This document shows, piece after piece, positions 1 through 9,300 of a DNA stretch of 64,000 nt. Source of the DNA: Pseudomonas sp. Irchel 3E13 (lineage in GTDB: Bacteria > Pseudomonadota > Gammaproteobacteria > Pseudomonadales > Pseudomonadaceae); NCBI RefSeq assembly GCF_900187455.1, contig NZ_FYDX01000015.1:62001-126000 (forward strand), given 5' to 3'. Position numbers and translations under genes: made by a program. The notes below the pieces were generated by a model. That model was not told the DNA's origin. It saw only the letters and a list, made by a program, of their open reading frames with translations, and did not search any database. Each line of letters starts with the position of its first letter. The stretch's first letter is position 1.

Positions 1-291
1 GGCTTCAAGCGCCAGGCACCACACCGGCCCTTGCGCGGTGTTCTGGAACTGCACGCGCCAACTGGCGCAGGTCACTTGCACCGAGCCCGGGTCGGCGACC
101 AGGTTGCCGAGAAACAGGTAGAGCAGCGCGGTGTTGCTGTTGGCGTCGTCTTCGGGCAGCGGCAGGCTGCCGGCCAGCGCCATGTCGGCGCCGCTGGTGT
201 TGCTCACGGTGAGCGTCAGCGTCTGGGTCTGACCGAGGTAGACGACCGGTTTGCCATCCGAGTTGGCGATGCTGAAAGCGAGTCCTGACAT
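1..291 (-). CDS. Hypothetical protein, C-terminus beyond window edge
   Basis: At least 97 residues are encoded, beginning MSGLAFSIANSDGKPVVYLG and still open at the window edge. The visible part is rich in short beta-strand-like stretches with alternating hydrophobic and Thr/Ser residues, such as TQTLTLTVSNTSGA, and has no recognisable catalytic motif or signal peptide. It reads like a beta-sandwich domain, but that is inference. The start is an ATG preceded by GGGAGCAACAACCC, a usable ribosome site. It lies 14 bases after the stop of the 1225-residue gene and is therefore the last visible member of the operon that begins near 18643. I do not recognise the family. Confidence 0.6.
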   Translation of the reverse strand, partial: MSGLAFSIANSDGKPVVYLGQTQTLTLTVSNTSGADMALAGSLPLPEDDANSNTALLYLFLGNLVADPGSVQVTCASWRVQFQNTAQGPVWCLALEA

Positions 292-305
292 GGGTTGTTG
301 CTCCC

Positions 306-3300
306 TTAACCGTTAGTGCGCACCAGCCGCAGCCAGCCTTCTTCGATGCGTTGAGGCGACACCAGGGTGGCGGTCGGAACCGCCGCGCCGGGCACGTCGC
401 TGGTCCAGCCGGTACCGGCGCTCTGGCGCGTGACCCACTGCCATGAGTAGCCGTTTTCTTCCGGCGTCGGTACCGGCATCACCACCCCGGCGCCGACCAT
501 CGGCGTGGTCAGGAAGGTCACGGCGATGCGGTCCAGCGCCGGTTGCCATTGCGCCCGCGGAATCGAAATGGTCTTCACCGGGAGGATGCCGGAGGTGGCG
601 TTGACCGAGCCGTGCGGGTCGATCAGCAAGGTCAGCGTCAGGCCATTGCCAGGACTGGAGGCGGCCACCGGCGTGACCGCGGTCTTGTCGATGTCCACCG
701 GCACCACGCCGTTGCCGCCGAGCGCGGCGGGCGAATAGAAGGTGGTCCACTGACTCTCGCTGCCGTCTTCGATGAAGTAACCGACCATGCCGTCGTCATA
801 CAGGCCGAAGTCGCCCAGGCGCACCGGGAAGTTGATGTTGCCGATACCGGCGCTCGGCCGTGGCTGACCCGGTTTCAGGGCGACACTGGCGGCGAAGGCA
901 TCCCAACTGCCGTCGGCGGCCGGCTGGCCTTGCAGCTCCAGGCGTAGCGAGGCGCGGACCACCGCCAGCGGACGGCCGATCAGCACGCTCAGGCTCGGGT
1001 CGGCAGTGGGCGCCGACGGGCCGCTGGCACCACTGGCGTTATCGAGCGTGGCGAGCAGCGCGTTGAGGAACGACACGCCTTTCGGCTGGTCGTAGAGTGC
1101 CCGGACGAAGTTGGCCAGGTACGGGTTGATCGACGCCATCACCTGAGTGAACGGCAAGGTCCAGTTGTCGCTGCCCGGCGCACCTTGCCAGCGCGGGCCG
1201 AGGGTGTTGAGCGAGCCGATCGGTGCACCGTTGGCGTCATAGATCGCCAGCGCGTCGTCGAGATGGTTGAACAGCACCCACCCGGAGATCGGCGCGTGGC
1301 CCTGGTCGCCGCATTCGGCCTGGCCGTCGAGGGCGCTCAGCCAGCGGAATTGCAGGCGTGCCGGCTGGGTAAGACGGGGCGGCAGAACGATCTTGCCGTT
1401 GTCGGCAACGCCGCCGTTGGCCAAGCGCTGCTTGAGTCGCTCGGCGATGATCGGCGTCGGCGCAGGCAGGTCCACCGCCTGGCCGTAGGCATCCACCAGG
1501 CGCAGTTTGCTGATTCGCAGTTCACCGGTGCGTAGCGGGTTGAAGCCGTTGTTGGGTGCTGGCGAGGCGACGTTGGCCTCGGCGACCTGCGGTGCCACTT
1601 GCTTGTTGGTGAAGTTGCGCACGATCAGCGAGGTGCTCAGGGCGTCCATCACCGGCAGTTGCAGGCTCTGGCTGCACATCAGCAAGCCCTGGTTGAAGCC
1701 GTTGAGGCTTTGCGCCATGGCTTGCAGGTCGAGTTGCCCGAGGATGCTTTCCAGCACCGGCGCGTTGGGGTCGTCCGGGTAGTTGGCGAGCCAGGTCTTG
1801 AGCTGCGATTGCAGGTTGATCTCGGTGCGTCCGGCCAGGGTCACGGTACCGGAGTAACTCTGTAGCGCCGATGACGGTTGCAGGCCGGGATTGGCGTTGA
1901 AGTCCAGTCCGTCCGGGTCGAGGGTGAAGGACCCGGTGACCGCATCGGCGCTGTAGTCGCCGCCGCCGTCCGAGAGGCCGACATGCTGGTACGGCGAGAA
2001 CTGCACTTCCCAGTTGAGGAAGGTCGGCAGCCACGGTTGCTGCCAGGTCTTCAGGCCCACCGGAGACGGCGCCGTGCCTTGCAGGATGACGTTCGCGTCG
2101 TCGGCGTTGCTGGCGCCGCGCAAGGCGTGCTGGGCGTCGCTGATCTGCCCTTCCAGTGCACGAGCGGTCAGCGCGTTGGCCGGTTGCTGGCCGCTTGCGC
2201 TGACCAGTTGCCGCGCCAGGGCCGGCGCATGCAGCGGGTCGAGGGTCAGGGTCTCGGCCAGCAGCGCGTCCAGTTCAGGCGGGTAGCTGGCGCCGCTCGG
2301 CGCTGCTGCCAGGCTGACCTGCGGGGTCACCGTGGCGCCACGCAGTTTCACGCTGTTGACCAACTGGCTGCCGACCCGGCACGCCAGCAGGCCTTCGGGG
2401 TGGAAACGGCCGTCGCCACCGTGACGGGCCGAGGCCTGGGTGGTCGGGCGACCGGCGAGCAGGATCACCGGGTCCGCCGGCTGCCAGTAGCGTGGCGCCG
2501 ACGACGGCTTGACCTCCCACCCCGTGCCGAGGCTGGTGCGCAGGGCGGCCAGCGCCGTGTTGATCTGTGTTTGCGTGGTGTCGATGCTGCCGGGGCTGGT
2601 CGGCGCGCCGCTGAGGGTCTTGATCGCGGCCAGGTCGTAGTTGCCGATAAAGGCGCGGGCCTGGTCGGCGCTGAGGTTGGTTGGATTGGCCAGGTTGAAC
2701 TGCAACAGCATGAACTTCGCCCAGTCGACGAACAGTTGCTGGCGCAGCGCGTCGAGGTCGCCGTTCTGTCCGTCGAGGCTGCGTTGCAGGCGGTTGATCT
2801 GTTCCAGTTGCGCTGCGGCGGCGTCCGGCAACTGGCCGTTGTTACCCGCCGGGTTGGCGCCGGGTACGGTGATCTGGCGGGCCACCCATACGGTGCCGCC
2901 CGGCAGCGCCGAGAAGCCCGACTGATGCACGGCGTCATCGGCGGCGGCAGCACCGCCGACCTTGCCCAGTTCGGCGAGCATGCCTTGCTGGAACACGTTG
3001 AGCAGGGTTTCCAGGTCGGCCACACCGGGGTTGCGCGCCTGCAGCAGGGCCGCCACGGCCTCGGCGGTGTTGTCGGCGATGACCACGTCGATGCCGCTGG
3101 CGCTCGGCGGGGTCAGCCAGGCGCGCTCCGGGTCCCAGCTCAGGCCGCCGAGCTGGCCGCTGCAGACGGTGCGGTCCGGTACATCAGCGGTGTTGCTCAC
3201 GCTCCAGTTCAGGCGCTGGGCGATAAAGGCCTGACGGTCTTCGACGCTGGTCGCTTCCTTCGGGTACACCAGCGTGCCCAGCGGATCGTCGCTGCTGTCG

Positions 3301-3983
3301 GCGTACCAACCGACCACCGAGTACGACAGCGGGGTTTCCGCGGTGAAGCCCTGGGCCTGGGCATCGTCCAGCGGATCCCAGAACGAGAACACGTTGGGGC
3401 AGTGCGGATACGCCGCCGCATAGGACGGCGTGCCGTAGCCGACCGTGGTGTTGCTGCTGGCGTAGGTCGCGGCCTTGCGCCCGGCCCAGTCGGCCTGGCG
3501 ATAGACCCGCCCCTGGTACATGAACGGCTTGCCCGGGCTGCTCGGGTCCGGGGTGATCGGCACTGCTCGCGAGGCGATGTTTTGCGGCAGGCTGGCGTCG
3601 CGCTGGGTTTGCAACTGATCGCTCTCGATCACCCAGGCATTCTGCTGGGTGCTGCCGTCGGCACCCGCGATACGGGTCACCATCCACAGGTTGGGCGCCT
3701 GAAGAAACTCGACCTTGCCCGAGCCGTCGGTGCCGCCACGGTTGATGCTGTCGGGCAAGGCCCAGTGCAGGTGAATGCCGGGCTGCATGGCCTCGGTGCC
3801 ATTGACCGAGTCGAACGGCCGGGGCAGCAGGGGCTCGGCCAGGTAAGGGCCGGCGTCGCCGGACCAGGGCATCAGCGAGAAGTCGCTGGCCACCGCGGCG
3901 AAGGTGTTTACCGTCGCTGCATCGGGCACGCCGATGACCAGCGCGGTCACGTCGATGGGAACGATCAGGCCGCTGCCGCTCAT
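306..3983 (-). CDS. Large uncharacterised protein (1225 aa)
   Basis: This is a 1225-residue protein with no signal peptide, membrane segment or enzyme motif that I can identify. Near the N-terminus (about residues 45-85) it has PLLPRPF followed by GIHLHWALPD. Near the C-terminus (about 1000-1130) it has LIGRPLAVVRASL and FPVRLGDFGLYDDGMVGYF. These blocks look conserved rather than random, and the protein is Trp- and Pro-rich, which suggests a multi-domain beta-structured protein. The ATG start overlaps the stop of the preceding 285-residue gene by four bases (ATGA), so the two are probably translationally coupled. It could be a structural or surface component of the operon's product. That role is inferred only from size, composition and neighbours. 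Confidence 0.65.
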   Translation of the reverse strand: MSGSGLIVPIDVTALVIGVPDAATVNTFAAVASDFSLMPWSGDAGPYLAEPLLPRPFDSVNGTEAMQPGIHLHWALPDSINRGGTDGSGKVEFLQAPNLWMVTRIAGADGSTQQNAWVIESDQLQTQRDASLPQNIASRAVPITPDPSSPGKPFMYQGRVYRQADWAGRKAATYASSNTTVGYGTPSYAAAYPHCPNVFSFWDPLDDAQAQGFTAETPLSYSVVGWYADSSDDPLGTLVYPKEATSVEDRQAFIAQRLNWSVSNTADVPDRTVCSGQLGGLSWDPERAWLTPPSASGIDVVIADNTAEAVAALLQARNPGVADLETLLNVFQQGMLAELGKVGGAAAADDAVHQSGFSALPGGTVWVARQITVPGANPAGNNGQLPDAAAAQLEQINRLQRSLDGQNGDLDALRQQLFVDWAKFMLLQFNLANPTNLSADQARAFIGNYDLAAIKTLSGAPTSPGSIDTTQTQINTALAALRTSLGTGWEVKPSSAPRYWQPADPVILLAGRPTTQASARHGGDGRFHPEGLLACRVGSQLVNSVKLRGATVTPQVSLAAAPSGASYPPELDALLAETLTLDPLHAPALARQLVSASGQQPANALTARALEGQISDAQHALRGASNADDANVILQGTAPSPVGLKTWQQPWLPTFLNWEVQFSPYQHVGLSDGGGDYSADAVTGSFTLDPDGLDFNANPGLQPSSALQSYSGTVTLAGRTEINLQSQLKTWLANYPDDPNAPVLESILGQLDLQAMAQSLNGFNQGLLMCSQSLQLPVMDALSTSLIVRNFTNKQVAPQVAEANVASPAPNNGFNPLRTGELRISKLRLVDAYGQAVDLPAPTPIIAERLKQRLANGGVADNGKIVLPPRLTQPARLQFRWLSALDGQAECGDQGHAPISGWVLFNHLDDALAIYDANGAPIGSLNTLGPRWQGAPGSDNWTLPFTQVMASINPYLANFVRALYDQPKGVSFLNALLATLDNASGASGPSAPTADPSLSVLIGRPLAVVRASLRLELQGQPAADGSWDAFAASVALKPGQPRPSAGIGNINFPVRLGDFGLYDDGMVGYFIEDGSESQWTTFYSPAALGGNGVVPVDIDKTAVTPVAASSPGNGLTLTLLIDPHGSVNATSGILPVKTISIPRAQWQPALDRIAVTFLTTPMVGAGVVMPVPTPEENGYSWQWVTRQSAGTGWTSDVPGAAVPTATLVSPQRIEEGWLRLVRTNG

Positions 3984-4837
3984 GCCGATGCCTCCTGGGT
4001 GGTATTTTTGAAGCGGACCGTCTGGACGCCCTCGACCAGTTCGAGGGCGAACTCCGCAGGCGTGAAGGGGCGTTGTTGCTGGGTGCCAGGCACCAGGTTG
4101 GCTTTGTTGGCGACCAGTGCGGTTTCCAGTGCCTTGGCCAGGTCGGCGACTTTCAGTACGCGCTTGCCACCACCGGCGCTGCGGTAGGTCACCGCCACGC
4201 TGGCCTTGTCCACCTGATCGCCGGGCCGGGTGTTGGCCGGCGCGCCGGACGGCACGGTGACGTAGCGCAGCGACTTGCTGGTCTGGCCGATATCGACGCC
4301 GAAGTGCATCGCCTCGGACGGTTCGCCGATGTCCACATAGCTGATCTGGCCAGTGGTCATGTACAGCAGCACCGTCGGCGAGAGCACGTCCTGGCGCAGC
4401 ACGCCGGTCAGGCGCTTGCCGTTGGCGTCATAGGCGCGGACTTCGATGCCGGGCCAGCCGGCGACCACGTTCGAGCGCAGGACAAAGCCGCTCACCGTGC
4501 CGGCAGGTGCGACAGCTGCGTACAGCCGCGCCACCAGCCGCGCGTCGAGGGCAGCATCGCGGGTGCTGGAGCGGCCGATGCTGGTGGCGCCTTCGAACAG
4601 CGCGTTGATCCAGTTGGGGTCGAGCACGAAGAAGCGGATCGACTCGGCCGGCAGCATGGCTTCGTCCGGCACCAGATAGCCGAACGGCACGCCCTTGAGC
4701 ACCGCGAGTTTGCTCAGCCACTCGGTAATCGCGCCGGGCACCGGGGTGCTGTCGGGCGGGGCGGCCAGCAGGTTGGCGCGGCGGGTCACCGATTGCACCG
4801 AGAACAGCTGGCTGTTGCGTTGGGCGAGCAGGGTCAT
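3980..4837 (-). CDS. Uncharacterised protein (285 aa)
   Basis: The product starts MTLLAQRNSQLFSVQSVTRR. The ATG was chosen because it overlaps the previous stop as ATGA; the frame stays open further upstream but without a better start. A central block (about residues 60-90) reads SIRFFVLDPNWINALFEGA and is followed by many beta-strand-like segments, including GWPGIEVRAYDANGKRL. No catalytic motif, membrane span or signal peptide is visible. It sits between the 505- and 1225-residue genes with four-base overlaps on both sides, an arrangement usual for proteins made in fixed ratio or forming one complex. I do not recognise the family. Confidence 0.65.
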   Translation of the reverse strand: MTLLAQRNSQLFSVQSVTRRANLLAAPPDSTPVPGAITEWLSKLAVLKGVPFGYLVPDEAMLPAESIRFFVLDPNWINALFEGATSIGRSSTRDAALDARLVARLYAAVAPAGTVSGFVLRSNVVAGWPGIEVRAYDANGKRLTGVLRQDVLSPTVLLYMTTGQISYVDIGEPSEAMHFGVDIGQTSKSLRYVTVPSGAPANTRPGDQVDKASVAVTYRSAGGGKRVLKVADLAKALETALVANKANLVPGTQQQRPFTPAEFALELVEGVQTVRFKNTTQEASA

Positions 4838-6351
4838 TGGTCTTGCTCCGCAGAAGGGCTGGAAGAACGGGCGCACTGCGCGCTGAGGGATTCGGCGATC
4901 AGGCCGATGGCCAGACCGCGCAGTCCGCTGCGGCCGACAGGCGCTGCTGCCGCGCCGCTGCGCAGTGCCGAATCGGGCTGCACCGAGGCGTGCAGGCGCA
5001 GGGTCAGGGCCAGGGTTTCGCTGTGCTGGGCCTCGGCCCGGGCTTCATTGCGTTTCCACCCATAGAGTGTGCTGGCGTAGAGGTTGTTTTGCAGGCCGAG
5101 GCCGCGGCCGATCTGCCAGGCGGCGGCGTAGGTGACGTCCATCAGGCCGGTGGCCGGATCAAAGCTCACCGCCTGGTCGGCGACCACCAGCGGTGTGGCC
5201 GCCGGCGGCGGCACGATCACCGGTACTGAGGCGAACGGCAGCAGCGGGCCGCGCAGCCACGACACGGTGTCGTCGCCGAGACGGGTGTGGTGGTTCAGCG
5301 CCGTGTAGCCCATGGCGAAGGCGTTGGCCACGGTCTGTTGCACGGGGCTGGTGCTGCTGGCCGGGGCCGGACGCCGCAGCGGCGCGCAGTCCACCGCTTC
5401 GAGGTAGCCGCTGAAGGTTTCCTGCGGGTCCAGCGAGGTGAACTTCCAGTTGGCCAGCGACACCAGGCGCAGGGTCTGCGCGGTGCCGCCGCTGGCCAGG
5501 GTCAGCGGCGCAGCGGTTTCGCCATCGCCGGTCGGCAGGAAGCGCGCCAGGCCTTCCAGCGAAACCAGATGGACCACGCACTGGCGGTTTGGCGCCGGCA
5601 GGCGGTTGCCCACCACCACCGAGAACGAACCTTCCTGCTCGGCCTCATCTTCGGCCTGCTTGCTGGTCAGCGATACGCTGCGGGCATGGGCCAGCCAGTC
5701 CAGTTCGTCGAGGGTCGGCGCAATGGCGGCGAACAGATCCGCCGGCACATCGATGACCTGGCACAGGTCCCACCAGTTTTCACCGGTGGACAGGGTGAAG
5801 GCCGGCGCCTTGCCGTCGGCGCCGCTGAGCAGCGCGTAGCCGTCGGGGTAGCTGGCGGTGGTGGCCGGCAGAGTGCTGGTGGCCGGCGTGCCCTTGCTCG
5901 CGGCGTCTTCGGCGCTGCGGTAAAACGGCTGGCGTTGCAGGTCGCCGGCCTGCACCGATTGCAGGGTCGGCGCCTCGTCGGTTTCGAACAGCAGCAGGGC
6001 CAGCCACGAGGCGTTGTCGGCTTCAAGTTCCGGCGAACGCTCCCAGGGCAGGGTCCGCCGGGCGAAGATCACATGGGGCAGCACATTCTGGTACTCGCCC
6101 TGGTTGTCCGCAGGCGGAAACCGCGACACCAGCTCATCGGGGTTGAGGCTGAAACGCTCGCCACGCACGGCGAAGCGCCGGCTGTTGACGAAGGCTTCAT
6201 CGAACGCCGCCTTGGCACTGGCCTTGGGGTCGGTGTTTTGCAGGTGCTGGGTGACGGTGATGCTGTAGTCGCCGGCCATCAGGGGCGGTAGCCAATGCGC
6301 GACGAACTGGACGGTGCCGTCGCTCAGGGGCGTGGTCGTGGCGCTGGTCAT
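4834..6351 (-). CDS. Uncharacterised protein (505 aa)
   Basis: The 505-residue product begins MTSATTTPLSDGTVQFVAHW. The open frame runs much further upstream, but that part is antisense-like readthrough; the ATG at 6351 is favoured because it forms an ATGA overlap with the stop of the 1518-residue gene. Conserved-looking blocks are LPHVIFARRTLPWER (about residue 95), GYTALNHHTRLGDDTVSWLR (about 365) and AWQIGRGLGLQNNLYASTLY (about 425). There are no transmembrane spans, signal peptide or known active-site motifs. It is part of the chain of overlapping large genes in this operon and probably acts with them. The function is unknown. Confidence 0.65.
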   Translation of the reverse strand: MTSATTTPLSDGTVQFVAHWLPPLMAGDYSITVTQHLQNTDPKASAKAAFDEAFVNSRRFAVRGERFSLNPDELVSRFPPADNQGEYQNVLPHVIFARRTLPWERSPELEADNASWLALLLFETDEAPTLQSVQAGDLQRQPFYRSAEDAASKGTPATSTLPATTASYPDGYALLSGADGKAPAFTLSTGENWWDLCQVIDVPADLFAAIAPTLDELDWLAHARSVSLTSKQAEDEAEQEGSFSVVVGNRLPAPNRQCVVHLVSLEGLARFLPTGDGETAAPLTLASGGTAQTLRLVSLANWKFTSLDPQETFSGYLEAVDCAPLRRPAPASSTSPVQQTVANAFAMGYTALNHHTRLGDDTVSWLRGPLLPFASVPVIVPPPAATPLVVADQAVSFDPATGLMDVTYAAAWQIGRGLGLQNNLYASTLYGWKRNEARAEAQHSETLALTLRLHASVQPDSALRSGAAAAPVGRSGLRGLAIGLIAESLSAQCARSSSPSAEQDQ

Positions 6352-9300
6352 GGGCGGGCTGCTCCGGAACTGGACGAGGAAGGTTGGGCGCCGAGCACCG
6401 ACAGCACCGGTGCGTGGAGCAAGGTGTTGGCGGCGTTGGCGGCCAGCGCGCTGACATCGACGCTGGTCGCGGTGGTCAGGCCATCGACGGCCAGTTGCGC
6501 GAGAATCGCCGAGCGCGCGGCGCTGACGGTCGGGTCGACCAGGGCCTTGGTGAACACCGGCAGGGTGTCGGTTTGCGGGTAGCCGGTGGCGGCGGGCACG
6601 CTGGGCACGGGCCAGACCACGCTGCGCTGGTCCTCGATTTCTTCGCGCAGCACACCGAGGTCGATGGGCAGCGGCGTCACGTCGGGGTTGTCGGTCTTGG
6701 CGGCGATGCGCAGGCCGGTCATGGCGTTGGGCACGCTGCGCGCCGCGGTGTCGTTGAGGTTGGCCAGGCTCGGGTCCAGCGCGGCGGTGGTCGACCAGGT
6801 CGCCGAGGGCAGGTTTTCCAGCACCGCGCTGACGTCCACGCGGATGTCTTCGGCGCTCATTTCGCCGCCGAGCTTGCTGATCACCACGGTGTGGCTGGAG
6901 GCGAAGTTGGCATTGTTCACGCCGACCGGGCCGACGCCGAAATCGGTGTTGCTCGCGGCGATGCTCTGCGCCGCGCCGGAGCCGGTGTAGCTGGCCTGCT
7001 TGCTCGGCACTGCGGACCAGGTGGTCAGCTCGAAGCGCTCGGGGTCGAGCACCCAGTCCATGCCGCCGACGCCCTTGAGGTCTTGCAACATGCCGTTGGC
7101 CACGCGCACCAGGCACACCGCATCGGTCTGCTTGACCGGCGTGCTGTCGTTCAGGCTCTGTGGCAGATCGGCCAGCAGCAGGCGGTGCGGCGCGCTTTTC
7201 GGCGGGGCAGCGCCGCCACCGGGCAGGAACGAGCTCTTGAAGTCGCTCCAGTCGATGGGCTTGACCTGGCTGTTGGCGCTGTCGCCGAAACTGATGGTGA
7301 TGCTGATGACAAACAGGTCGGCGGTGGCGGTGCCGGCGAAATCCGGGCCCCACAGGTGAACCTGCACGCCGACGTTGACGCTGACGGTGAACGAGGTAAT
7401 GCCCAGGTTGACCTTGTACGACGCGCCAAGGCTGATACCGATGCTGGCGTCATAGTGAAACGGTTTCCAGCCCAGCAGGAAGTCCACCCAGGCCTTGAAC
7501 CAGGCGCGCAGGTCGCCGCTCTGCCAGACCGCTTCGAGGCTGCCGCCGGCCATCACCGCCGACGGCACCAGGGCGAAGTACAGGCCGCCCTTGACGGTCA
7601 GTTCCGAGGTCACGTTCCAGTTGAAGCCCAGGCGCGGTACGTCGGGGTACCAGCTCGGTTTGCTGTACGCCGGGTGGTAGCCGCCCAGCGACACCACGAA
7701 GTCGCCGGCCTTGTAGCCGTTCGGGTCGTCCGGGTTGTCCTTGGTCCAGGCCGCTACGACAAAGCCGCCGGTCAGGTGGCAATCCTTGGACAGGATGTAC
7801 GAGTTGGCGGTCAGTTGCGCGCCGAGGAACAGCGTGCCGCGATTGAAGTTGTAGTCGGCCTTGAGCACCAGTTCGGCATAGCCGATGGGCGAGGGAGTGG
7901 CCGGTGGCACCGACACCGTGGCCAGGCCCAGCAGGGCGATTTCGAATTCGTTGCCGAGCTTGCCGGTGGCCAGCAGGAACCCCTTGATCATCTGGAACGA
8001 GGCGACCCGCACGCCCAGCGCCAGGAAGTACTCGCCGTAGGACGGCGGCACGTAGTTGTGCATGACTTTCAGGGCTTGCGACGGGTCCTTGCCGGCGAAC
8101 GGCGAGTCGCCGTTGACCGCGGCGATCAGCGGCATCTGGTTGAGTGTGTCGAGGCCCGGAATGATCAGGTCGCGGTTGAAGCCGAAGCCTGCGGCCAGTG
8201 CGTCCACCTGCAGGAACGGCGGGCCGCCGATCGGCGCGGAAAGCACCGCGTAGGCGAACAGCGACGGCGAGCCGTCGAGCGAGGCATAGGACGCCAGCGC
8301 CGACAACTGGAATTGCGGGAGCTTGAGCAGCAACTGGCCGTCGTACTCGATCAGTTCCTGGCCTTGGTCGTCTTGGGTCACCACCTTGAGCAGGCCACCG
8401 GCGATGGTCACCGAGGCATTGCTGTAGCCGATGAATACGCCGTCGAGGCTGGCGCCGTCGGGGATCGGCGGCAGCACCGGGCGGAAGGCGATCGATGCGC
8501 CCATCAGCTCGATATTGATCCCGCCCATGGCGAAGCCGCCGTCGAGCATCAGCCACACGCGCTGGTCGCGGTAGGCCACGCCGACCCGGCTGAGGGAGAT
8601 CGGGCCGAAGCTCTTCTGCACGTTGACCCACTTGCCCTGGGCCTTGGAGGTGCCGGCCGGGGTCGGCGCGTTGGCAGCGGTGTCGGTGTCCGCGCCCGCC
8701 AGCAGCGCCTGCTTGGGTTTGTCCGGTTGGGCGAAGGCCAGTTGCAGCGGCTTGGCCGCCTTGCCGCCGAGCATCAGGTTGGCCGACAGCACCACCCGGC
8801 CCGTGGCGCTGAGGGCGGGCACCACCGGCAGGCCCTCGGGGATCACCGCATTGACCGCGGTGATCTCGTCGGCGCTGAACACGCCGGAGGCGATCACCAG
8901 GCTCATGCCGTTCAGGCCGATATTCTCGATGGCCGCCAGGTGACTGCCGACCACCGGCAACTGCGAAATATCGGCTTCGACCTGAATGTCGACCACGGCT
9001 GCGTACAGACGCCCGGTGGTGGCCGCAGGCACGCAGACCAGGCTCACCGCCACGCTGTCGGTGCTGGCGGTGAGCACCAGTTGCGACTTGTTGAAGTCGT
9101 AGGTGAAAGAAGCCTGTTTGAGGACCGGCAGCAGCTCCGCCGGCACCCCGGACAGGTCGATGGCGAAGGTCTGCGCCACATCGATCAGGGCCAGGGTCTT
9201 GCCTGCCGTGGGCACCAGTTCGGCGCGCAGCAGCTTGACCTTGCTGTCCTGGGTGAAGGTGACCTTGAAGGTCGCGGCGCCGATCACCACTTCGCCGGTG

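Noticed and set aside
1878..4187. 769-codon plus-strand open frame
   Set aside because: It lies antisense to the 1225-residue gene, has Gly/Arg/Gln/Val-heavy composition and no motif; a GC-rich shadow frame.
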